Shown: positions 12,001 to 24,417 of the stretch, in pieces | Layout of the letters: every line of letters begins with the position of its first letter | Numbering within the stretch: position 1 is the first letter of the stretch | Source: Lophius americanus | Taxonomy: Eukaryota > Chordata > Actinopteri > Lophiiformes > Lophiidae | Assembly (NCBI GenBank): GCA_037951165.1 | Contig: JBBDHG010000500.1 | Location: 241,180 to 305,179 of the forward strand | Length of the DNA stretch: 64,000 nucleotides | Direction: 5' to 3' | Translations under genes and position numbers: made by a program | The notes under the pieces: generated by a model | What the model was told of the DNA's origin: nothing | The model's database searches: none | The model's input: the letters and a program-made list of their open reading frames with translations, nothing else

Positions 12001-15000
12001 GTAGAAGATGCAGTTGTGACAACATTCGTTGAAATCATCTCCACCTGCTACACAAACTGAACTCATCAACTCACTCATCTCATACAGTGCAGACTGAATT
12101 TAAACTTTGATGCTCAGGGAGGCGCTATAGCTCACCCATACAAACAGAAACATCTACAAGACGTTCAAAATGCATTCAGAGCAATAAATGAATGAACCAT
12201 CCAGGAGACCAGGACCCAGGGTGGAGATCTGGGTCTGCTATTTGACCAGGATCCAGGAAGGAGCTCCAACTGTGGAAGCGCAAGTTGTATTCTATTTTGA
12301 TGTTAATGTCACATGATGGGCCAGTCACATGATGGGCCAGCCGCATTAGACTGTGAATCGTTAATGGACTATACTTATTTAGCGCTTTTCTAGTCTGATC
12401 AACCACTCAAAGCTCTTTACAACATGAATCAGCATTCACACGAACATTCATCTATTCAAACTAACAGTCATCTATTCACACGAACATTCACCCATTTCAT
12501 TCATACAGTGATGATAGAGGCTGACATGAAGGCACCACATGCTAATCAGGTATGGTAACAAATAACCCCCTCATCCATCACCAATGAAACAACCATTGGG
12601 AGAAACTCGGGGTTCGGTATCTTGCTCAAGGTCACTTGGACATGTGGACTGCAGTGACTGGGGATCGAACCAAGACTATCCGATAAGCTGACAACCGCTC
12701 TACCAACGGAGTCACGTTAGACCACGTGATGCCCTGTTTATATTTTGCCGATAAAATTATAAATTGAACCCTAAAGGATGATATTGGTTTTCAAAAGTAT
12801 GTATCTTCTCGGCAACCTCAGCGGAGCCCCTCACATGCTGGAGAAGCTGGAAACCTGGAAACTTCTGGCGACCCACCTTCTCACTGTTTTACAGTTGTTT
12901 CACACTCCATGCTTCAAGGAAGCCCTTGGATAAACACTATGAATGTCATCATGAGGTTTAATATTCTGCAACCGATCAGACAAGTAGTTTCAGGAACAGG
13001 ACCAGGGCCAGCACCAGGACCAGGACACACAAACCCAAGAAGCCATTGAAGGTCCATTTAAAGGTTTTCACCAGTTATTCACATGACTCTTCGACCCGAG
13101 AACCAACAGCATACATATGTCACCAGGTTCGTAGACGTGAGAGGAAGGAGCCTATCCGAGTGTGTGACTCCGCCTCCAGATGATGTCATGAGCTATGACA
13201 TGGCGGCGTGTCAGAGTCATCAGTGATTGATGAAGAGACCACCGGTCTCTTCACTGGAAGACAACATCGTTCATTCCCAGCTTCATATCATTAATGCAAC
13301 AAAAGCATCTGCATTCTGTGGCATGTAGGCACGAAAACCAATCAGCCACAACATTATAACCACTGCTTCTTATTGTTTCAAGGAATTTCCTGTTTCTACC
13401 TTGGTGTACGTTTGTTTCTGGAGGTTTATTTAAATAAAGTAATTATTCTCTCCAACAGAATGAGTTTCTTCATGTTGGATTCTGTGGCGCCGGATGATTC
13501 CGGGAGGGGAAGATTTCCCCTGAAGTTTCTGTTTAGCTAATATCTCCTCTCTACAGCTGCCCTGTTTGATCGTGGTGAAATCCATCTACAATGTTCACAG
13601 CTCCGATTCAGCCCCGGCTCCACAGCAGCCATGACTCCTTCTAACCCCCCTCAGTGGAGCGGCGCTGGTTAATTCAGCACTGACCTAGTTTGCTGCATGC
13701 AGCCTTCTACAACCAGATCAGACCCACAAAGGAGTTCTCCAGAACACGTCACAAAGACACCCACCAGGCTGATAACCACCTTACCTAGTTAACCAACCTG
13801 GATCACGCAGAGAAAACTCATGGTGAGTATTAATAAACAGAAATTCTGCTCTAAAAGCCATGGTGTGTATTAATACACAGAAATACTGCTCTAGAACCCA
13901 TGTGTGTATGAAGGACTAATTTTCAGCATCTCCACTATCTCAGATGAAGCCCAGGTCTCAGGTTTGGAGATGAAGCCCTGCTCTGGAATAATGGTAGTGA
14001 GGCTATCAGAGAACAGAGCTGAGGAACACCATCTCCTCTGGACCATCAGGACAGAACCAGAGGCTACTACACAACATATTCTACAAGACGGGGCTAGTGC
14101 ACTCACTTAATGTGTGTGTGTGTGTGTGTATTTTTGTTTGTGGGTGCGGGAGACAGTGTGTGTGTGTGTGTGTGTGTTTTTGTTAGCTTTTATCCAGTCC
14201 TCACTAAACGTAATTTACAATAATGCAGGTGTGAGTGTGTGTTTGTGTGTGAACTCCCATCTTCTCTGTGCAAACTGTGGAGAAGTTTTTATCACTCTTC
14301 TTCCTGCTGGTCCCACTTTCTGCAAATCCCTGAGGCTGAGAGACCACCACACCACATGTCTGGCACACACAGTGGCATCCACACACACACCCTTACACGC
14401 ACACACAATGTCTCACACCCACATTAACTCTGGGTTTCCGCCTTCAGTCTCTCTCGTTTTTCTTTATTGAGATTTTTTGGGCACATCACAGTGATGGTTG
14501 TCATAACAACAAGAGAAGTGGAACAGACCATCCATAAGGACTCATATGGCCTCGTTTATCTCCCCCAGGACACCAATCACACACACAGAAAAGTGTTTCC
14601 TGAATTTTTTCTCAGTTCTGATCTGTGTTATTTTGTAGAACCATTATTGTTGTCAGCTCTTGGTTGTATTTCCTGTTTTATTTTGAAATCTCAGCTCTAT
14701 CTTTTCAGCTGTCTTCTTCTTCTAGTTTCTCGCTGAGTTCCATTTCCTTTGGTTGTCTCCTGTCTGTGAATGGGTGTGAATCCTGACTCCCCTGATTTCT
14801 CCATTATCTCACCTGCCCTCTTAAAGTTCACCGGATTGAAATGTCTTCTTTTTTTGGACTATGTCTTGTTATCAGACGGTGAATGGCGGTTCTCATATTC
14901 GGAATTCTGTCACTTTGAAATGATTCTAATCAGAGAGAGGATGTGGCTTTAGTTTCTTCTTCTTACTTTAGGTGTTGATTCTCTGACATGTGGTCCAGGA

Positions 15001-18000
15001 TTGCATGAGAGGGGCAAACAATGATGTTCTGCAGCACAAACTGCTGAAAAGGTTCATGCTGCTTCTGATAGTGACGTCAACAAAGTGACAGCACAGAGAC
15101 ATTGCCGAAGAGATCACAGTGACATCACATATATCACAGAGACATCAGTTACATCAAAGTCACATCACAGAGACAAAAAAAAAGGGATATTCATCTGATT
15201 ATGCAAGTAATTTTAATGTTATGGCTCATTGGTGTAAGTTTTGTCCAGATTGTCAACATGACGCTCGAGTAGTTCTATTTAATTTGTTTTTTCTCGTTTG
15301 CATATTCAACTGAGAAGGTTGGTGCTGGTAACCTCAGTCAGTCTCATCAGAGGTTGAATGTCTCACTCAGACAGAGGTTGTGCTGTTGAACCAAACCCAC
15401 CAGCGTTAAACCCTTGAAATGGTCTCTACTCTGGGCTCAGTGGGTAGAACAGTGGTCCCTAAACCTGGAGACCAGGGTTTCATCTCAACCCCTGACATAA
15501 ATGGCGAGGGCTGGGCACTTCCAGTCCAGTCTGAGGTTCCAGATAAGATGTTTCACCAGAACATGACCCGGTGTTTAGGATAACTAAACCTCTCCTGCCC
15601 GTCTCTACCTAAAGCTGTTAAATGAGACACTCTGGTCTACCTTCTCTCCTGTGTTTACCACGCTGTCATGAAGCGCTGTTGCCTAGCGACACCGGCAGCT
15701 GAAGCTGAACCGCCAGTCAAGTTGAAACAGAGGCTCAGGTTTGTCCGGTTTTGTGTGATCAGGATTAGGTTCTTCTCACCCCAACGCCTTTGTGCACTCC
15801 TTCCACAAGACAGTGGAACCAAACGCAGAAGACAGGAAACCAGTGAGGCAAAGAACGGTTAGTATATCTCCACTTTGAGAACCGTTGTTTGACTGACGTG
15901 CTGAGTGTTTATGTCTCAGACACGGCACTGGATGCCAGCTTTGAAGTTATTAAATGTAATCTGACAGAGATTCAGTGAGCTGTGTTGGCAGCGTGGGAGC
16001 AGCTGTGATGGGTTGGGGGTGGGGTGGGGTTGGGTATGGGTTGTACAGTTTCAGGTGGTGAGGCAGCAAAATATAGGGTTAGGGTTAGTCACCGACAGCC
16101 AGGAGGTAATTTGGTTGAAGCCTTTTCAATGATGGTTCATAGTAAAACACTCCATCACTTCCTGTTTGGCTGTGGTGACCTCCGAGAGATTTTGTTCAGT
16201 CTCAATCACAGTCTAACAGATACGCTGAGTCTTAAATGATGCATATTTATTGTTCCTGCTACAAACAGTCTTGAATTGTTTTTTAAGAAAGGTGGTATTC
16301 AGCCACGATGAGTCCAAGAGGTTGCGGCTAAATAATAAAACCTCATAAAGTAATATTTCACATGGATTTCACAGGTGTAAAATTAACTTCTGACACACAA
16401 CCATGTGTTAAAAAACTAAATGGATTATTTACTGGTTATATAACACCCTTCTGCAAAAACCACTCAAGCTTCTTTCCCACCAAAAAAGGACCAGGTGCTG
16501 GTTCCAGGCTGTGGCTGGAGATGGTTCTCAATTGGTTCAACTGAAGACCGGACTCGGGTTTCCACTGGTTAGAGGGCCACGTCATTGGGTCACTGAAAAC
16601 GTCTTGGGTAGCTCTCCATTACCAGCAACCTCAGCGCAGAGACCATAGACAGTCCAATGCATCTGGACTTTGGTGACTACACTGGTATTCAAACATGATT
16701 GCTTAAGAAGATTCCTCCGTAAAATGTAAGACGCTAAAGTCTTACATAACATTGACTTCCCTGCTGACACGTTTGAATGAATAAAAAATGAAATAAAAAA
16801 ATAAATAAATCAATGAATCAATGTTTTTAGATGAGCATGACTGCTAATGGCCTGAAAATGACCTGTTGTGGGCTCCAGAGCATCTGTGAGGGACATGGAC
16901 ACATTTTCACTGAGGAACCCTGAAAACACTCAGGTCCTCTTAAAGCTTTTCTAACGTCCTACTTTAACAGACACTAGAGGGTTTATTAACGGTCTACTTT
17001 AACAGACACTAGAGGGTTAATTAATGATCTACTTTAACACACAGGGTTTATTAAGGGTCTACTGACTGAATTGTAGCCTTGAAACATATGTTTGCGTTGC
17101 TTGTTTTTGTTTCCAATTTAATTATAATTTAAGAATATTTGGCGTCTTTCTAGTGCGGCTGTTTTAGCAGAGTAGGGGAAACTGATGTGCTCACAGTTCT
17201 GGGCTCATAAAGATGGATCAGTGCTAAGCTGTGGATATCTAAACGGGCCTGAATCACAGATGAACACAGTCACTGTCTGAGGGTACTCTATCCTGGTTGA
17301 TTCCTCCGAGAGATATGAAGGCAGAGTGATCACACACACACACGTACACGCACACGCACACGCACACACACACACACACACACCCCTCCACTCCTGATTG
17401 ACAGGTCCCAGCCACTCCTCATTAAAAGAGAAAAAGTCAGAAATTAACAGCCACAGTAAGATTCTATCCCAACATTATGCTAATGGCAAGACCAAACCCT
17501 GAGCAGCTTCAACTCTCATCAGAACCGTTGCCAATCATCTGCTGTCACCATGGGAACTGCGTTCTGACGAAGGGGCAGAGCACTAAGGACCATGGCAGGT
17601 ACCCCCATTTTCACCAATCAGTTGAATGCAGTATTTTTCATACAGCGAGCCCAGAGGGCACTCTTTAAAACATGGATGGCCAAAGTTGAAATGAGATGCA
17701 GCATAGTGGGTGCACATATGCCCCACAGCAAGAAGGGTCTAGGTTCAAATCCCCTTCTGGGGCCTCTCTGTGTGGAGTATATTCTTCAGCCTCCTTCCAC
17801 AGTTCACAAACACAGAACAAAAACTCTCAAGGGTGAACCCCGCCTCTAGCCGGAGTCAGCTGGGATAGGCCCCAGTCCCCTGCTCAGGATAAGTTTTCCG
17901 ATACCATTCACATCTGCAGATGTTGCTGCTCCTTCAACACCACACCCAGAACCCACAGCCTCACCCTGTGATTATAAAAATATCAAACATTTAAATGTAG

Positions 18001-19109
18001 GCCAAACATTTTATTTCTCTAATTTGGTTCTTGCTCCTGAACATATCTTAATTAAAGACGTAAAAGTAGACTAACTTCATCATGATACTTGTAAACAAAC
18101 TTCCCCTTAGCTCCTCCACTGTACCTGACAATGAGCCCCCCCCTCCATTTCCTGTCTCAGCATAGAAATACTTTTGAAGACATAGCCTTAGATGGAGATT
18201 CCCACCTGCTTTGGGATGGTTTCCCAAACAACACAACTTTGAGAATACCTGACCCTGATCCGTTTCTGGTCACACAGCGTCCAGGAGCTGAGCCTCCATC
18301 AGACATGCCACATTTACTGGATCCACCCAATGGACAGGGATTCAGCCCTGGGCTGTAGGCGGAAGACGGCCCCCAGTGGCTCCAGCAGCCAGATGTGGCG
18401 CCATAGCAACTCCTGGGCGCTGAGCAACACAGCGGGGAGGCGAATCATTTAAATTCTAGTCTCCCCTTGGGTAGTCGGGTACTTTGGTGCCGAACCCTGA
18501 ATATGGGCTGCTTGTACACATCCATGCAGAGCGCGAGGTGGGCAGGCAGAGAAGCTCCCACATCAGGGTCAGAGGACATTTCATCCTACGAAACAAATTT
18601 CTGCAGATTTCCCAACATTCCAAACAGAGACAAGAGATTCTTACAAATCCATGTTTGGCCATGAACAGTTAGAATAATAATTTTAAGATTTGAGAACTGG
18701 GGATTTTGTTGGCCTCTAGAATTCCAGATCTCAATCTAATCAAGCATCTCTGGGGTTTTCTGGACCAATAAGTCTGATCAATGGAATCTCCCCCTCACAA
18801 AACCAGGGCTTTAAAGAACTTCTGCAAATGTGTTGATACCAGATACCTTGATTGGTTGGGTCAGAGCGGTTTTGAGGGCAAACGGTTGACTTAAACATAT
18901 TAGGCAAGTGGTTATAATGTTATGGCTGATCAGTGGACTACTGATTTGGCCTTTTTGGACCCCTGAATTGTGCAGGACAGAATACCAAATGTTAAACATG
19001 AACGAAAAAGTTATTGAACTAGAAAAAGTCCAAACACACAAACAAACACAACACACTCAATAAGTGAGACGAATCAGTCCAGGGCACAATACAGTGGGTC
19101 TGATTGAGT

Positions 19110-19177
<68 letters not shown>

Positions 19178-22100
19178 ACTTACTCTCTCTCACGCACACA
19201 CGCACGCACGCACACACGCACGCACACGAAAACACACACACACGCACACGTACGTACCGCCGGTGCGCCACGTACTGCGGGCGACAGCGCCCACACACAC
19301 ATACATTGTTTCACTCCCTTCCGTGTTTGCCGAGTAATAAAAACGTATTGCCAGTATTTCTCTTCCCAATTGTCTCAGTAGCTAGACCAAGGGTGCACAC
19401 TTGGTTGTTCTGCTTTCTTTATAAACAAACATTTACACGCATGTTAGTTCACTCACCTGTCGTTGAAACGCTGCCCGCTCAGCATCACGTCGCCCATTGA
19501 TCAGTTTGACAGGCAAACAGGGGCGTAACTATTTCCTCTATTTAGGAGGGCACTTTTGCGCACCTGCAGAGTCATGTGGTCAGCATAATCATGTTTATTA
19601 ATTTAACGGAGGATTAACTTAGTTTGGTTGGCAAAAGAGTGTGGACAAAGGTTAAAAAATTACTAGGTTAATTATACTAAAGCCTAAATAGCTGCAAATG
19701 GGTTAATTGCTGAGAAATAAACCAATATTGTTTTCTGATGTAAGGGAAACGCCCAAGGGGGAGGGGCTATTACTTTAAAGGGGGCCATCTTGGCTCTGGT
19801 AGAGTCAGTCTTGATTTGGTTACAGAGAAGGTAACAGCTAGTGACTGTGTATTCTGATTGATTTATTTCCCCTGCCTGCATGGACTTTTGGGGAGTTATT
19901 GAAGGACCGCTTTCAGGGAAGTTTGTGACTTTCTTTTTATATAGTTTTTTTCCTGAAAATGTTTTGCATCAATTTTTCAACTGTTGTAATTATTTTCACT
20001 GTTTGAACTTTGGGAGGCCAGCAGAATGAAAAGACACCACGACTATGACAGTGTTTTGGAGTTTTTAAAGATTTTTAAAAAGAACCACGCAACAGAGTGG
20101 TTGAAAAGTCCATTTGGCCAATCAATGATTTTCTCTCCCACTTCTGATGCTGAAGGACAGATTCTGGCTGGGCTGATCACAGGCTTTGCTCTGGTCCTAA
20201 TGACTTTTTTCCATTCATTATTTCCCTGACCTTTGGTTTCAAACCTTCCCTTACTCATGAGATCCATCAACAAGTGCCAGACTGGCGAAGACCTGTATGA
20301 AGGTTGAGTAAGTGTGATCCTGGAAAATCTGTGATGGAGGTGTGGTCTTGCTGAAGCAGCTGGTCTCCGTGGTTTCTGGCTTTGTTTGATTTATGACTCA
20401 TATCAGGATGCGGAAAAACAGAACGGCCGCTGAAGTCTGTAAACAGGAAGTGGCACCATGGATCTACTGAGTTACAGCAGCAGCTCACTTTTCTGTTAGC
20501 TAAGGTATCATTAAGAACATAAAGCAGTCCTTTTTGCACGCTACCCACCGATGCCCAGTGAAATAAAGTCAAGCTTAACTTGAACAGAATTTGATTCCAA
20601 TAAGATGAATGAGGAGAGAGAAAAAAAGGCTGTCGACGGGCAAGCGGCATAACGGAGACAGCTGTGAATGAAACAGCTGCTGTCCTGTTTAACTAGAATG
20701 CATGATCTGACATTCTTCTTTCTTCCTACTTCTTTCCCTCTACCATCTGCTCCCTCTTTCTCTCTGTCTCTCTCTCAGCTGCACACTGATGCTTGCAGGA
20801 TTAAAGAACGGTTTGATCCACTTGAGATCATTCTGACAAGTTGCAAATATTTCAATACTCATTACGGTACCAGATATGTGTAACTGGTTCTGATGGTTTC
20901 AGAGTCTGGATTCAGAGGTGGGTTTGTGCTAACTAATGTAATAAAGGATGAACTTTGGTTCACACATGAACCCTGGAAAAGATCATTCATACAGTAGAGC
21001 AGTCAGTGGTGGGAAATATCAGTTTGATGACACAAACTCTACGACCACTTCTTCTACTACTTTAAGCTAAAGCTGCTAGTGTGCGGAGCCGTCGTCACCC
21101 AGTCGGAGGTTTGGCTGATCCCTGCAATCTACCTGTGATGGGTTCCTTGAGCAAGACCTGAAACCAGTGCGTCTGTTTGTCAGATGAACATCCACATGAA
21201 TGGTAGGAACCAAGGTTTCCCAGCAGAACATGGTCCCCACCGATTGAGGGTTTATTTATGTTGCAGGACGGATGGGTTTCACTAAAAAACTAGTCAAAGA
21301 AAAGCTTATCACTTACTCCATTTATTACAGATGAATAACCATCTTCTATTGTAGCTCAATTTAATTATTAACTATTCTCACATTAAAATACATTACCATT
21401 AGCAAACAAATAATCACTCTAAATATTGTTTAATTAAATGAAGAAAAAAAATAATAACATCAAAATAAATGTCCTTTTGAATGAGTAAACATTTGAAATA
21501 AATGTCCAATGGTCGGTTAAATACAGGAAGCAGTTTGCAGCATTGCTAAGGTGGGCCTGTTCTTTGAAAACCAATAGTGGAAGTGTAGCTATGACTCCTG
21601 CCGATAACGATCCCATATCTATGAGCAACTGCCATTCGAATTTGACTCTGTATGCAACTCTATCTGTTTATGGCATAAGCACATTCTCATGTTTCCTGTT
21701 GCTGAGCAGAGTGTTTCAAGTGCTCTAATTTTTGAAGGATCTCAGCAAAAGTAAAGGTGGTCAACGTTGTGTATGTGTTCTGATGAAGTTAGTCCGAACA
21801 ATAGTTCGTAGTTTGCCTCTCTTTATCATTTAAAAAAATATTCAGAGTAGCGCCTGGGGTCTCTAAAACACTTTTTCTAGTATATACAAATATGTTTCTA
21901 CATCATTGTTTATTGTTTGATTATGGTCACACCGTAAATTATAGTCTGGTTAGCCTCTTTATTCCAATTCCATTATATGTTAGCATTAAGTAAAAAAATA
22001 AATGGATCGTATAACATACACTTAGGCTCAGACTGGACGGGTCACCCAGAGCCTTATGCTGGTCCATTTTTGCTGCTTGCAACATCAACTTCAGAACAAA

Positions 22101-23055
22101 ATGTAAACCTGCTGCCTAATATATCCCACCAACTGACAGGTAACCATGGTAACAAGGTAACATATCCCACACACTGGCAGGTAACCGTGGTAACCAGTTA
22201 ATATATCCTACACACTGACAGGTAACCATGGTAACAAGGTAACATATCCCAAACACTGGCAGGTAACCGTGGTAACCAGTTAATATATCCTACACACTGA
22301 CAGGTAACCAAGGTAACAAGGTAATATATCCCACCCACTGACAGGTAACCAGTTCATGGAGATGGTACTCCCTGATGGCAGTGATCTCTTCCAGCAGGAT
22401 GATTCTCCCTCACTCACTGCAGGAATGTTTGCGGAACTGGACAACCATTTCAAAGTGCTGGTTGGACCTCCGGATCTCAGTCCAGTTCAGCTTCTGTGGG
22501 ATATTCTAGACCAACAGGTCTGATACATTGAGACTCCACCTCACAGCGTCCCACTCTTAAACGATCTGCTGGAGTCCAGGCTTTCACAATTCAGAGATGT
22601 TTTGCTTGGTTAAAGCGGGACCTTCAAACTATTATATATAGGTATAATGTTATGGTTGATGATGTTAACACATCTGCAAACTAAGTGATGAGAAGTACTT
22701 CCTGCTGAAACACTGCTGCATAAATCAGCTGTGATAAACGCACACGCACACACACACATACATAGACGCACACACATACATAGACACACACACACAGACA
22801 CACACACACATACATAGACACACGCACACATACATAGACATATACACACACACATATATACACGTATACACACACACAAACACGTATTCGTACACATAAA
22901 CACGTATACACGTATACACACATAAACACGTATACACACACATATACACACATAAACACGTATAAACACGTATATACACATATATAAACACACATATACA
23001 CGTATACACACACATAAACTCGTATATACACACACATAAAGGCGTGTATACACAG

Positions 23056-23120
<65 letters not shown>

Positions 23121-23332
23121 CTAGCACACACTGTTGCTGGTACAAGAGCTTAGGAAGAGGAAGGTCTGCTTTTAAAATCTGTGTAACGAGAGTGAGGACA
23201 GAACGGAGCCAATTAAAGCTGGATGACTGTCACACTCAGGTTTCTCCCTCCTTTCTCAGATTCTCTTCTCTCTGCACCTTCTTCTCCTCTGAACAATCCT
23301 CCCCTCTTCCTGTTAGCATCTCCTTTCTCCCC

Positions 23333-23391
<59 letters not shown>

Positions 23392-24386
23392 AAGCGTTTC
23401 TTTGGTCCCCTAGAGAGCAGCAGGATAAAAATAACTCTTCTTCTGCTTCTGCTCGCTGTTTTTTTCTTTTCCATTGGCTTTCCATACATCAAACAAGAAC
23501 ATTTCTTCACAGTAACACTCATTTCTTCTTCTACTCAGTATGTTCCTCACTGACTCTCAGCTCATCGTCCCCCACCCTCCTCTCACTACTGTCACCACAC
23601 TCATATCTCCACACTCCTGTCGCCACCCAATCACCAGACTATCTTTAAACTCCTCTCACCACACTACTATCACCACACTCCTTTTCTTTACACTAGTCAA
23701 CACACTCCTATAACCACAATGTCACCACACTCTTGTCTCCACACTCCTGTCTCCACCCTCCTCATCACACACTCCTGTCTCCACCCTTCTCATCACACAC
23801 TCCTAGAACCCCACTGTGTCCACACGGTGACTTCTACACTCCTGTTATCCCAAAAATGAATATGATTCAGCAGCTGGTTTGTGCTGGATCATCTTTCTTT
23901 TTCCCCTAACTTTCTCTCTCTCTCTGCTTGTTGGCATTTCAGAGATACTGGTTTTAAGATATCTGTCGTAAAAAACCGACACATGAACTTCGCACAAGAT
24001 GAGAACTCCACCTGCTGTAGGTGGTCAAGAATGAAATCAATGTTTCTACTCGACCGATGTATGTAATAGATGTCATTAACCTAAAAAAAAAAAACAGCAT
24101 GAAGGTGAGCAGATATCTCCTATGTAGACCCTCAGGAGCAACAACAAGCTGGGATCAGAAGCATCTGAAACACAGAGGAAGTCTAGCAGCATGGGCAATG
24201 AGGGTTAGGGTAAGTAGCAGCAGTTAGTAGTAGAGACAGTAGGATTAGGGCTAGCAGTAGTAGATATTATTAGAGAAAGACAGTAGGGTTATGGCTGGTA
24301 TCAGTAAGTAGTAGAGAGACAAAGTATAGTTAGTAGTAGAGACAGGAGTAGGATTAATGTTAGGAGTATAAGTTAGATGTAGATTG

Positions 24387-24417
<31 letters not shown>

